Below are positions 23,399 to 31,660 of a stretch of DNA of 64,000 bases, in pieces. A program made the translations under genes and the position numbers. This stretch comes from Saccharothrix espanaensis DSM 44229. GTDB taxonomy: Bacteria > Actinomycetota > Actinomycetes > Mycobacteriales > Pseudonocardiaceae. Within the stretch, counting starts at the first letter, position 1. Each line of letters starts with the position of its first letter. The stretch lies in contig NC_019673.1 of assembly GCF_000328705.1 (NCBI RefSeq), forward strand, positions 124,001 to 188,000, in the 5' to 3' direction. The notes beneath the pieces were generated by a model that was given only the letters and a program-made list of their open reading frames with translations, was not told the origin of the DNA and made no database searches.

Positions 23399-24441
23399 GC
23401 GTGTTCGCGCGTCCGCAGGCCGAGCGGGAGGCCGCGCTGCTCGCGGAGCTCACCGCGCTCACCGCACACCACCGGGAGCACTGCCCGCCCTACGACCGGA
23501 TCCTGTCCTCGCTGGGCACGCCGACCGGGTTCGGGTCGTTGGCGGAGCTGCCGTGGCTGCCGGTGCGGATGTTCAAGACCCACGACCTCAAGAGCGTCCC
23601 GGACGACGAGGTGTTCAAGGTCCTCACGTCCTCGGGCACGACCGGCGCGGGCGCGTCGCGGATCTACCTGGACAAGGAAGCCGCGGCCGTGCAGCCCCGC
23701 CAGCTGGGCGCGACGCTCAAGGAGGTGCTGGGCGGCAAGCGGTTGCCGATGCTGATGGTCGACACGATCAGCATCATCAAGAACCGGCGCTCGTTCTCCG
23801 CGCGCGGCGCGGGCGTGCTCGGCATGGCGAACTTCGGCCGCAACCACGTGTACGCGCTGGACGAGCACGACCGGCCGGACGTCGAGGCGGTCAAGGAGTT
23901 CCTGGCCAAGCACGGCTCGGAGCCGTTCCTGATCTTCGGCTTCACGTTCATGGTGTGGCAGTACCTGTACGAGGTCGCGAAGGAGCACTCGCTGGACCTC
24001 TCGAACGGGATCCTGATCCACTCCGGCGGCTGGAAGAAGCTGATCGACATCGCGGTCGACAACGCGGAGTTCCGCCGGCGGTTCGCCGAGGACACCGGGC
24101 TGACCCGGATCCACAACTACTACGGGATGATCGAGCAGATCGGGACCGTGTTCCTGGAGGGACCGTCCGGGAACTCGCTGTACTGCCCCGAGTTCGCCGA
24201 TGTGATCATCCGCGACCCGGACACCTGGGAGGAGCAGCCGGTGGGCAAGCCCGGTGTCATCGAGGTGGTCTCGACGCTGCCGCGCTCGTACCCCGGCCAC
24301 GTGCTGCTGACCGAGGACCTCGGGGTGGTGCACGGGATCGACGACGGCGACTGGCCCGGCAAGCGGTTCTCGGTGCTGGGGCGGCTGCCGCGGGCCGAGG
24401 CCCGGGGCTGCTCGGACACGTTCTCCGGAGCGGTCGCGTGA
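23395..24441 (+). CDS. LuxE-like acyl-protein synthetase
   Basis: 348 aa, related to LuxE, which adenylates a fatty acid and then holds it on a cysteine for reduction by LuxC. Visible: VLTSSGTTG (adenylate loop), SGGWKKLID, YGMIEQIG and, near the C-terminus, RGCSDTFSG, whose Cys (C339) matches the acyl-accepting cysteine position of LuxE. The ATG at 23395 overlaps the preceding stop (ATGA). The directly following gene is LuxC-like, so the pair probably makes an aldehyde. No luxAB genes are in the window. Confidence 0.85.
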   Translation: MSVFARPQAEREAALLAELTALTAHHREHCPPYDRILSSLGTPTGFGSLAELPWLPVRMFKTHDLKSVPDDEVFKVLTSSGTTGAGASRIYLDKEAAAVQPRQLGATLKEVLGGKRLPMLMVDTISIIKNRRSFSARGAGVLGMANFGRNHVYALDEHDRPDVEAVKEFLAKHGSEPFLIFGFTFMVWQYLYEVAKEHSLDLSNGILIHSGGWKKLIDIAVDNAEFRRRFAEDTGLTRIHNYYGMIEQIGTVFLEGPSGNSLYCPEFADVIIRDPDTWEEQPVGKPGVIEVVSTLPRSYPGHVLLTEDLGVVHGIDDGDWPGKRFSVLGRLPRAEARGCSDTFSGAVA

Positions 24442-25661
24442 GGCGGCGGTTCCCGGCCGGGCCGGACGTGACGGTGGCGGAGCTGCTCGACGGGCTGGCG
24501 GCGGAGCCGGTCGGCGGCCCGCTGCGGGTCGGCGACGAGCGGGTCGTGGACTTCCTGGTCGCGTTCGCGCGCAAGCTGCTCGCGCCCGCGACCGCGCGGC
24601 GGTTCCCGGAGCTGGCCTCGCTCGGCTTCTTCCTGCGGCGCGGCGAGATCGCGAAGGTGCTGGCCGCGCCGGAGCGGTCCGGCGTGCTGAGGTTCCCGCG
24701 CGGCACGGTGTTCCACGTGCCGCCGGCGAACGTGGACACGATCTTCGTCTACTCGTGGGCGCTGTCGGCGCTGGCGGGCAACCGGAACGTGGTGCGGATC
24801 TCGCCCCGCTCGGCCGGGGCCGCCTCCGCCGTGGTGGACGCGCTGAACGAGGCGCTGGCCACCGCCGACCCCGTCGTGGCGCAGACCCAGGTGATGGTGA
24901 CCTACGACCGCGACGACTCGGTGACGGCCGCGCTGTCGGCCGCCTGCGACCTGCGGGTCATCTGGGGCGGCGACCGGGCGGTGACCGAGGTCCGCAAGCA
25001 CCCGCTGCCGCCGCACGCGCGGGACGTCACGTTCCCGGACCGGGCCTCGTTCGCGGTGCTGTCGCTGGACGGGTGGGCGGCGTCCTCCGTCGAGCAGCGG
25101 CGGGACGCCGTGGTCGGTTTCTACAACGACTCGTACTGGTTCGACCAGGCCGCGTGCGCGTCGCCCCGGGCGTTGTTCTGGGTCGGCGACGTCGAGCGGG
25201 CCGAGCCCGCGCGCGCGGAGTTCCTGGCGCTGCTGGCCGAGGTGCTGGCGGCCAAGGGGCACGTGGTCGAGCCCGCGATGGCCGTGCAGAAGCGCGTCTC
25301 GGCGTACGGGGTGGCGGCGGACGGGCACGCCACCGCGATCGCGTTCGAGGGCAACGCCGTGACCACGCTGGAGCTGACGGCCGCCGCCGACGTGCCGCGC
25401 GAGTGGCTGGGCGCGGGGACGTTCCCGATGGCCACGCTCGCGTCGCTGGCCGAGTTCGTGCCGATGGTGCAGCGCAAGGACCAGACGCTGTCCGCGTTCG
25501 GGTTCTCCCAGGACGAGCTGGAGGGTTTGGCGCACTCGCTGGCCGGGCGCGGGATCGACCGGATCGTGCCGTTCGGCTCGGCGTTGACGTTCTCCCAGCT
25601 CTGGGACGGCTACGACCTGCTCTCCGAGTTCACCCGCCTGGTCACCGTCAACGCCAAGTAG
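24438..25661 (+). CDS. LuxC-like NADPH-dependent acyl reductase
   Basis: 407 aa, acyl-CoA reductase of the aldehyde dehydrogenase-like fold. The catalytic cysteine is C240 in DQAACASPR, which accepts the acyl group; GTVFHVPPANVDTIFVYS and NRNVVRISPRSA form the nucleotide-binding region. LuxC takes the acyl group from LuxE and releases aldehyde using NADPH. GTG 24438 overlaps the luxE-like stop (GTGA). Last gene of the operon; a weak hairpin (AGCCGG/CCGGCT, 25668-25687) follows in the convergent gap with the sigma factor gene. Confidence 0.87.
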   Translation: MRRRFPAGPDVTVAELLDGLAAEPVGGPLRVGDERVVDFLVAFARKLLAPATARRFPELASLGFFLRRGEIAKVLAAPERSGVLRFPRGTVFHVPPANVDTIFVYSWALSALAGNRNVVRISPRSAGAASAVVDALNEALATADPVVAQTQVMVTYDRDDSVTAALSAACDLRVIWGGDRAVTEVRKHPLPPHARDVTFPDRASFAVLSLDGWAASSVEQRRDAVVGFYNDSYWFDQAACASPRALFWVGDVERAEPARAEFLALLAEVLAAKGHVVEPAMAVQKRVSAYGVAADGHATAIAFEGNAVTTLELTAAADVPREWLGAGTFPMATLASLAEFVPMVQRKDQTLSAFGFSQDELEGLAHSLAGRGIDRIVPFGSALTFSQLWDGYDLLSEFTRLVTVNAK

Positions 25662-25698
25662 CCGGACAGCCGGGCAGCTGGCCGGCTGGGCAGTTCGG

Positions 25699-26844
25699 TC
25701 AGCGGTCCGGCAGGGCGTTGAGCCGGGCGGCCTGGCGGGTCAGGTGCTCTCGCTCGGCCAGGTTGGGCGCTTGGCCGGCGGCTTCGGCGTAGAGCCGGGC
25801 CGCCCTCGCCCGGTCACCGTCGCGTTCGTGCAGGTAGGCGGCCACGGCGGTGTGCCGGGGCAGCGAGTCGTCCAGCGCGGCGAGGGCGGCCAGGCCGGCC
25901 CGCGGCCCGTCCGCCTCGCCGACCGCGACCGCCCGGTTGAGCCGGACCACCGGGCTGTCGGTCAGCCGCACCAGCTCGTCGTACCACTCGACGATCTGCA
26001 CCCAGTCGGTCTCGCCGGCGGTGGGCGCGTCGGCGTGCAGCGCCGCGATCGCCGCCTGCGCCTGGAACTCGCCCAGCCGGTCGCGGGCCAGCGCCGCCTG
26101 GAGGACCTCGACGCCCTCGGCGATGGCCGCGGTGTCCCACCGGCCCCGGTCCTGCTCGGCCAGCGGCACCAGGCGGCCGGTCGACGTGGTCCGGGCGGCC
26201 CGCCGGGCGTGGTGCAGCAACATGAGCGCGAGCAGCCCGGCCACCTCGGGGTGGTCGATCGCGGCCGCGAGCCGCCGGGTGATCCGGATTGCCTCGGCCA
26301 CCAGGTCGACGTCGCCCGAGTAGCCCTCGTTGAACACCAGGTAGAGCACGCGCAGCACGGTGGCGACGTCGCCGGGCCGGTCCAGCCGCACGCCTGAGAC
26401 GGTGCGCTTGGCCCGGCTGATCCGCTGCGCCATGGTCGCCTCGGGCACCAGGTAGGCCGCCGCGATCTGGCGGGTGGTCAGCCCGCCGACGGCGCGCAGC
26501 GTCAGCGCGACCGCCGACGACGGCGTCAGCGACGGGTGGGCGCACCGGAAGTAGAGCTGGAGCGTGTCGTCCACGTCGACCGCCGGGCCGGGCGCGGGCT
26601 CCTCCTCGACCAGGTCCTCACGCCGGCGGCGGGAGGCGTCCGACCGGGTCGCGTCGAGGAACTTGCGCCACGAGACGGTGACCAGCCAGCCCTTCGGGTC
26701 CCGGGGCGGGTCGGCCGACCAGGTGCGGACGGCCTCGACCAGGGCGTCCTGCACGGCGTCCTCGGCCGCCGCGAAGTCCGCGCCGCGGCGGACGAGGACG
26801 CCGATCACGTTCGGCGTGAGATCGCGGAGCAGCGCCTCGTCCAC
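25699..26844 (-). CDS. ECF42-type RNA polymerase sigma factor
   Basis: 381 aa. N-terminal sigma region 2 (AAEDAVQDALVEAVRTW) and region 4 (LTTRQIAAAYLVPEATMAQRISRAKR) resemble other ECF factors, but an extra 200-residue helical C-terminal domain (LYLVFNEGYSGD, NRAVAVGEADGP; DUF6596) is characteristic of the ECF42 group. This group has no anti-sigma factor and is paired with YCII/DGPF proteins, one of which starts 31 bp upstream. The C-terminal domain is needed for activity in the family. It probably drives its own operon from the motif near 27340. Confidence 0.9.
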   Translation of the reverse strand: MDEALLRDLTPNVIGVLVRRGADFAAAEDAVQDALVEAVRTWSADPPRDPKGWLVTVSWRKFLDATRSDASRRRREDLVEEEPAPGPAVDVDDTLQLYFRCAHPSLTPSSAVALTLRAVGGLTTRQIAAAYLVPEATMAQRISRAKRTVSGVRLDRPGDVATVLRVLYLVFNEGYSGDVDLVAEAIRITRRLAAAIDHPEVAGLLALMLLHHARRAARTTSTGRLVPLAEQDRGRWDTAAIAEGVEVLQAALARDRLGEFQAQAAIAALHADAPTAGETDWVQIVEWYDELVRLTDSPVVRLNRAVAVGEADGPRAGLAALAALDDSLPRHTAVAAYLHERDGDRARAARLYAEAAGQAPNLAEREHLTRQAARLNALPDR

Positions 26845-26875
26845 GGCCGCGGTCCGGTTCGGTGGCGTGGCCGGG

Positions 26876-27283
26876 TCAGTCGGTGACCGTGGGCGTCACG
26901 CCGTAGAACGGGCGCAGCTCCAGCCACTCGTGGATCGGCTCGCCGCCCGCGCCGGGCGCGGCCGACAGCTCGCCGGCCAGCTCGATCGCGCGCTCCCGGG
27001 TGTCCACGTCGATCACCATCCAGCCGGCGATCAGGTCCTTGGTCTCGGCGAACGGCCCGTCGGTGACCGGCGGCCGGCCCTCGCCGTCGAACCGGACGAA
27101 CAGGCCGTCGGGGGACAGCGCCTGGCTGTCCACGAACTCGCCGGTCCGCTCCAGCCGCTCGGCGAAGTCGTTCATGTACTGGACGTGCGCCGAGACCTCC
27201 TCGGGCGTCCACTGCGCCATGGGCACGTCGTTGACCGCCGCCGGCGCGCCGCGGTAGTGCTTGAGCAGCAGGTACTTGGCCAT
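26876..27283 (-). CDS. YCII/DGPF-domain protein
   Basis: 135 aa. Starts at ATG 27283 (MAKYLLLKHY). Contains PPVTDGPFAETKDLIAGWMVIDV, the DGPF motif of YCII-related proteins partnered with ECF42 sigma factors. The longer reading frame to 27409 would swallow the ECF42-type promoter and is therefore rejected. The sigma factor gene follows 31 bp downstream on the same strand, forming an operon. Function unknown; a small-molecule sensor or enzyme is suggested for the family. Confidence 0.9.
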   Translation of the reverse strand: MAKYLLLKHYRGAPAAVNDVPMAQWTPEEVSAHVQYMNDFAERLERTGEFVDSQALSPDGLFVRFDGEGRPPVTDGPFAETKDLIAGWMVIDVDTRERAIELAGELSAAPGAGGEPIHEWLELRPFYGVTPTVTD

Positions 27284-27336
27284 GGTGGTGCTCCTCGGTG
27301 CCGGGGCGACCCGTCGGGGGTCGCCGTCACCGCTGG

Positions 27337-27363
27337 GACGCGGCCGGTTCGCGGTTCTCGACA
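27337..27363 (-). promoter_or_regulatory. ECF42-type autoregulatory promoter
   Basis: On the minus strand TGTCGA (27363-27358) is followed after 17 bp by CGTC (27340-27337). TGTCGA for -35 with a C-G-T/A-C -10 element is the motif I recall for ECF42 promoters in Streptomyces. It lies about 54 bp upstream of the YCII start with GGAG before the ATG, so autoregulation of the YCII-sigma operon is likely. Confidence 0.65.
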
Positions 27364-27434
27364 TCGCCGCCGGAACTTTCTTTCCGACCCGTCGCGCAGC
27401 GGGGTCCACCCGGTCCGCGACGGGCCGGGACGCC

Positions 27435-28532
27435 TCAGCAGTAGCCGAGCTGCGCCAGGGTGTCCACGACGATCTTGCTCGGGTGGAAGTCGTCCATCCG
27501 GTCGGGCAGCCGGTAGGACTCGTAGTCGTCCAGGAACGCCTGGAGCTTGTCGCCGCTCATGCCGGTCAGCAGCAGGGTCGTGCCGGGGCCGTGCCGGTCC
27601 TCGGTGCGCTCGCGGTGGATCGCGCACGGCACGCCCAGGTAGTTGCACTCCGCCTGGAGGCCGCCGGAGTCGGTGACCACGAACTTGGCCCGCGCCATGA
27701 CCGGCAGGAACGCCAGGTAGCGCAGCTTCGGCTTGAGGATGAAGCGCTCGTCGTCGAACAGGTCGCCCAGGCCGTACTGCTTGATCCGGTCCTGCTCGGG
27801 CGGACCCGCCAGGTACAGGATCGGCATCCGCTCGCTGGCCTTGCGCAGCAGCTCCAGCGCCTCGCGGTACTTGTCCGCCCGCGACACCAGCTCGAAGCGG
27901 TGCAGGGTGGCCAGGCCGAACTCGGCGGGCAGCGGGAAGGTCGGCTCGGCGTCGATGGCCAGCCGCATCGCGTCGATGGCCGTGTTCGCGCCGGTGCCGA
28001 TGACCGCGCCGCGCGCGTTGCGCAGGTTGTGCACCTCCTTCGCCGTCGGGGCGAAGTGCAGGTCCACGATCTTCGCGGCGAGCTTGCGGTTGAGCTCCTC
28101 GGGCAGCGGCGAGAGCAGGCTGCCCGACCGGGCGCCGGCCTCGACGTGCGCCACCCGCGCCTTGAGGATCCGCTTGCCGATCAGCGCGCCGTACGGCGTG
28201 GTGAACGTGTCGCCGTGGACGATGACCAGCGGCGGGCGGCCGTCGTCGTTCAGGATCGACCGGAGTTCGGCGCGCCTGCCCCACGCGTTGCGCAGGACGG
28301 TCGCGGCCCAGCCGGGGACCTGCGCGGGCCGCTCGATGTGCACGGCCTGTTCCTTCGGGACCAGCCACACGGCCGGCTCCGGCAACCTGAGGTCGGCCAG
28401 CGTCTCGGCGACGTGGTCGACGTGCTGCGCGGTGAACCAGATCTGCGGTTTCGTGCCCCGGTCCGCGATCGCGTGGAACACCGGGGCGATCTTGATCAGT
28501 TCCGCGGTGGTGCCGAGGATGAAGGAGATCAC
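27435..28532 (-). CDS. UDP-N-acetylglucosamine 2-epimerase-like enzyme
   Basis: 365 aa, GT-B fold, non-hydrolysing epimerase type. Landmarks: GTTAELIKIAPVFHAI at the N-terminus, GDTFTTPYGALIGKR, HVEAGARSGSLLSPLPEE and, for UDP binding, VTDSGGLQAECNYLGVPCAI. The family interconverts UDP-GlcNAc and UDP-ManNAc or related sugars. GTG 28532 lies 7 nt after TATTCT (28545-28540, minus), suggesting leaderless transcription within 32 bp of the LhgO stop. Downstream surface-polysaccharide genes suggest a role in nucleotide-sugar supply. WecB-like, but specificity (GlcNAc, or a 3-amino derivative) is open. Confidence 0.85.
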   Translation of the reverse strand: MISFILGTTAELIKIAPVFHAIADRGTKPQIWFTAQHVDHVAETLADLRLPEPAVWLVPKEQAVHIERPAQVPGWAATVLRNAWGRRAELRSILNDDGRPPLVIVHGDTFTTPYGALIGKRILKARVAHVEAGARSGSLLSPLPEELNRKLAAKIVDLHFAPTAKEVHNLRNARGAVIGTGANTAIDAMRLAIDAEPTFPLPAEFGLATLHRFELVSRADKYREALELLRKASERMPILYLAGPPEQDRIKQYGLGDLFDDERFILKPKLRYLAFLPVMARAKFVVTDSGGLQAECNYLGVPCAIHRERTEDRHGPGTTLLLTGMSGDKLQAFLDDYESYRLPDRMDDFHPSKIVVDTLAQLGYC

Positions 28533-28564
28533 GCCCGGCAGAATACCGGGGCGAGGGCGGTGTC

Positions 28565-29731
28565 CTAACTCCGCGTCAGGTCCGCGACGTGCTTCGCGAT
28601 CTCCAGTGATCCGGTCGCGGCCGGCGACGGGGCGTTGAGCACGTGCACCTGGCCGGGCGCGCCCTGCACCAGGAAGTCGTCCACCAGCGAGCCGTCCGGG
28701 CGCATCGCCTGCGCCCGCACCCCCGCCCCGGACGGCAGCAGGTCGTCCTCCCGGACCTCGGGCACCAGCCGGGCCAGGCTCGCGGCGAAGCGTTTGCGGG
28801 AGAACGACCGCAGCACCTCCTCCAGACCGGTCCGGGCGTACTTGCGGGCCAGCTTCCAGGTGCCGGGGAACCGCGCGACGTCGAGGACGTCCTTCGGCGA
28901 GACGTCGCGCCACCGGTAGCCCTCGCGGCGCAGCGCCAGCACGGCGTTGGGGCCGCAGTGCACGCTGCCGTCGAGCATCCGGGTCAGGTGCACGCCCAGG
29001 AACGGCAGCGTGGGGTCCGGGACCGGGTAGATCAGGCCGCGCACCAGTTCCGTGCGGCGCAGCTCGAAGTACTCGCCGCGGAACGGGACGATCCGCGCCT
29101 GCGGCGTGAGGCCGGCCAGCTCGGCGACCCGGTCGCTGTGCAGGCCCGCGCAGTTGACCAGCACGTCCGCGCGCACCACGTCCTGCGGCGTGGCCACCTC
29201 GACCTTGCCGGCGCGCGAGCGGATCGCCAGCGCCGGGGTGTGCAGGCGCAGGTCGTGGTCCTTCAGCCGGGCGACCAGCGCCTGGCAGACGGCCGGGAAG
29301 TCGATGATGCCGGTGCTCTCCACCCGCAGCGCCTGGACGCAGGCCACCTCGGGCTCGTGGTCCCGGGCCTCCGCCGCGGAGATGAGCTTCGCGGGCACGC
29401 CGTTGGCCTCGGCGCGGTCGGCCAGGGCGTGCAGCCGGGGCAGCTCCTCCTCCGACGTGGCGACGACGAGCTTGCCGCACACCTCGACCGGCACGCCGTG
29501 CTCGTGGGCGAAGTCGACCATGGACCGGTTGCCCGCCACGGACATCGTCGCCTTCAGCGAGCCGGGCTTGTAGTACAGCCCGGCGTGCACGACGTTGCTG
29601 TTGTGGCCGGTCTGGTGGGCGCCCCAGCGCCCCTCCTTCTCCAGGACCGTCACCCGATCACCGCGCGAGGCGAGTTCGTTCGCCACCGCCAAGCCGACGA
29701 TCCCGCCGCCGATAACCACGATGTGCCGCAC
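28565..29731 (-). CDS. lhgO: L-2-hydroxyglutarate oxidase/dehydrogenase
   Basis: 388 aa FAD-dependent oxidoreductase. N-terminal dinucleotide motif GGGIVGLAVANELA, HQTGHNSNVVHAGLYYKPGS (typical LhgO), and PFRGEYFEL in the substrate half. It oxidises L-2-hydroxyglutarate to 2-oxoglutarate, passing electrons to the quinone pool or oxygen. A TAGATT element about 8 nt upstream of the GTG hints at a leaderless start. It lies between the epimerase and an LLM protein on the same strand; there is no clear functional link with its neighbours. Confidence 0.9.
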   Translation of the reverse strand: MRHIVVIGGGIVGLAVANELASRGDRVTVLEKEGRWGAHQTGHNSNVVHAGLYYKPGSLKATMSVAGNRSMVDFAHEHGVPVEVCGKLVVATSEEELPRLHALADRAEANGVPAKLISAAEARDHEPEVACVQALRVESTGIIDFPAVCQALVARLKDHDLRLHTPALAIRSRAGKVEVATPQDVVRADVLVNCAGLHSDRVAELAGLTPQARIVPFRGEYFELRRTELVRGLIYPVPDPTLPFLGVHLTRMLDGSVHCGPNAVLALRREGYRWRDVSPKDVLDVARFPGTWKLARKYARTGLEEVLRSFSRKRFAASLARLVPEVREDDLLPSGAGVRAQAMRPDGSLVDDFLVQGAPGQVHVLNAPSPAATGSLEIAKHVADLTRS

Positions 29732-29752
29732 GGGGCGTGAATCTACGCGGGC

Positions 29753-30619
29753 TCAGCTCAGCGCGGGCAGCACATCGGCGGCGATCGCCTCCAGCACGCC
29801 CTCGCTGCCGGCGTACACGCCGTCGTGCCGGGGCCAGTGCGCGATCACGTCGGTGAACCCCAGCTCCTCGGCCCGGCCCACCGCGTCCCGGAAGGTCTCC
29901 ACGCTGGTCAGCGAGTACACCGGGGCCGAGTCGAGGTCGAGGTAGCGGTCCACCCGGCGGCCGGTCCCGTGCTGGATCGCGGTGAACCGCCCGGCCAGGT
30001 CGGCGACGCCCCGCCACCAGGCGTCGAGGTCGTCGGTGTCCGGGCCGGTGGTCACCCAGCCCTGCCCCTGCCGGGCGGCGACCCGCATCGCCTTCGGGCC
30101 GTTCGCGGCGACCAGGAACGGCATCCGCGGCCGCTGCACGCCGCCGGGCGCGCTGCGGGCGTCCACGGCGGTGTAGTGCTCGCCGTGCCAGGTCGTGCGG
30201 TCCTTGCGCAGCAGCTCGTCGAGCAGGTCCACGAACTCGCCGAACCGGGCCGTGCGCTCGCCGGGGGTGCGCGGGGCCGCGCCCATCACCTCGACGTCGT
30301 AGCCCGCGCCGCCCGCGCCGACGCCGAGCGTGAACCGGCCGTCGGAGACGTCGTCCAGGGCGAGCAGCTCGCGGGCGAAGGGCACCGGGTGGCGGAAGTT
30401 CGGGCTCGCCACGTACGTGCCGAGCCGGATGCGCTCGGTCACCATCGCGGCGGCGGTCAGGGTCGGCACCGCGCCGAACCACGGACCGTCCACCAGGGTG
30501 CGCCAGCCCAGGTGGTCGTAGGTCCACGCGTGGTGGAAGCCGTACTCCTCGGCCGCCTTCCACTTGGGCTCGGCGAACCACCAGCGGTGCTCGGGAAGGA
30601 TGACGATGCCGGTGCGCAC
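29753..30619 (-). CDS. LLM-class (F420-type) oxidoreductase
   Basis: 288 aa, luciferase-like monooxygenase fold. YDHLGWRTLVDGPWFGAVP, RIRLGTYVASPNFRHP and FTLGVGAGG are typical of actinobacterial F420-dependent LLM enzymes. GTG 30619 lies 6 nt after TACCGT (30631-30626, minus), suggesting a leaderless transcript. It is one subunit, so it is unlikely to be the luciferase partner of the LuxC/LuxE-like pair in this window. Substrate unknown. Confidence 0.85.
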   Translation of the reverse strand: MRTGIVILPEHRWWFAEPKWKAAEEYGFHHAWTYDHLGWRTLVDGPWFGAVPTLTAAAMVTERIRLGTYVASPNFRHPVPFARELLALDDVSDGRFTLGVGAGGAGYDVEVMGAAPRTPGERTARFGEFVDLLDELLRKDRTTWHGEHYTAVDARSAPGGVQRPRMPFLVAANGPKAMRVAARQGQGWVTTGPDTDDLDAWWRGVADLAGRFTAIQHGTGRRVDRYLDLDSAPVYSLTSVETFRDAVGRAEELGFTDVIAHWPRHDGVYAGSEGVLEAIAADVLPALS

Positions 30620-30678
30620 GGACGTACGGTAACCAGGTCCCGGCCCCCGCCCGGAGCCGGACCAGGCATCATCGGGGG

Positions 30679-31491
30679 GTGGAAAGACCTGGACTGGTGG
30701 CCTCGGACGTCGACGGAACCTTGCTCAGCCCGCTGCACCGGGTGACCGGGCGCACGGCGGCGGCGGTGGGCCGGGTGGTGGCGGCCGGCGTGCCGTTCGT
30801 GCTGGCCACCGGGCGCCCGCCGCGCTGGGTGCCGGACATCGCCGAGGCCGCGGGCCTCGACGGGTACGCGGTGTGCGCCAACGGCGCGGTGCTCTACCAC
30901 CTGGGGCAGGACCGGGTGGTCTGGCAGCGCACCCTCGACCCGGTGCTGCTGCGCGACATCATGAACTCGCTGGACGAGGTGCTGCCGGGGGTGGCGTTCG
31001 CCGTCGAGCGGACCGGCGAGTCGGCGTTCGACGAGACGGTGCCCCAGTTCATCGCCGAGGACGGCTACACCCACCCGTGGCCCGAGGGGCCCGAGCCGAA
31101 CGGCGACCGCTCCGGGATGCTCACCCGGCCGGTGGTGAAGTTGCTGGTCCGGCACCGCGAGATGACCAGCGCGGAGATGTCGCTGGCGATCGTCGAGCTG
31201 CTCGGCGGCCAGGTCGACGCCACCTACTCCACGACCATGGGCCTGGTGGAGCTGGCCGCGCCCGGCGTGACGAAGGCCACCGGCCTGGCCGACGTCGCGC
31301 AGCGGCTGGGCGTGGACCCGGCGGACGTGCTGGCCTTCGGCGACATGCCCAACGACGTCGAGATGCTCACCTGGGCGGGCCACGGCGTCGCGATGGCCAA
31401 CGGCCACGAGGACGCGCTGGCCGCCGCCGACGAGGTCACCGCGCCCAACGCCGAGGACGGCGTGGCGATGGTGCTGGAGCGCTGGTTCTGA
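30679..31491 (+). CDS. HAD-family (Cof-type) phosphatase
   Basis: 270 aa. HAD motif I ASDVDGTLLSP with the nucleophile aspartate, motif III lysine region VTKATGLADVAQRL, and motif IV FGDMPNDVEML. The long C2-type cap between residues 80 and 190 places it in the Cof-like subgroup, which dephosphorylates sugar or cofactor phosphates. The GTG at 30679 follows CATCAT by 6 nt. A perfect 30-bp palindrome follows the stop. Confidence 0.9.
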   Translation: MERPGLVASDVDGTLLSPLHRVTGRTAAAVGRVVAAGVPFVLATGRPPRWVPDIAEAAGLDGYAVCANGAVLYHLGQDRVVWQRTLDPVLLRDIMNSLDEVLPGVAFAVERTGESAFDETVPQFIAEDGYTHPWPEGPEPNGDRSGMLTRPVVKLLVRHREMTSAEMSLAIVELLGGQVDATYSTTMGLVELAAPGVTKATGLADVAQRLGVDPADVLAFGDMPNDVEMLTWAGHGVAMANGHEDALAAADEVTAPNAEDGVAMVLERWF

Positions 31492-31501
31492 CCCCTGCGC
31501 G

Positions 31502-31531
31502 CCGCCGCGCCCGGCCGGCCGGGCGCGGCGG
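31502..31531 (+). terminator. Palindromic hairpin after the HAD gene
   Basis: A perfect 30-bp palindrome of G and C only (31502-31531, centre CCGG at 31515-31518), 11 bp after the HAD stop. It can fold into a 13-14 bp stem with almost no loop. It separates the HAD gene from the polysaccharide block. Confidence 0.6.
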
Positions 31532-31660
31532 TCGCGGGGAGCGGGCCAACCCAGGCCGGATGCCGCGCGTCCCTAGCGGTAGCGTGGTGCCCCGCGTAGC
31601 AGGCCGAAGGCACCGTGCCGATCGTGTTGCCAGGTAATCTTGAAGGCGGAGAGCTGCTGA

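Noticed and set aside
27284-27409. Longer N-terminus of the YCII protein
   Set aside because: It contains the ECF42-type promoter and has no family similarity, while the ATG at 27283 starts the conserved domain.
29753-30619. LLM protein as the luciferase for the LuxC/LuxE-like pair
   Set aside because: It is a single F420-type enzyme on the opposite strand 4 kb away, without a second luciferase subunit, so bioluminescence is not supported.
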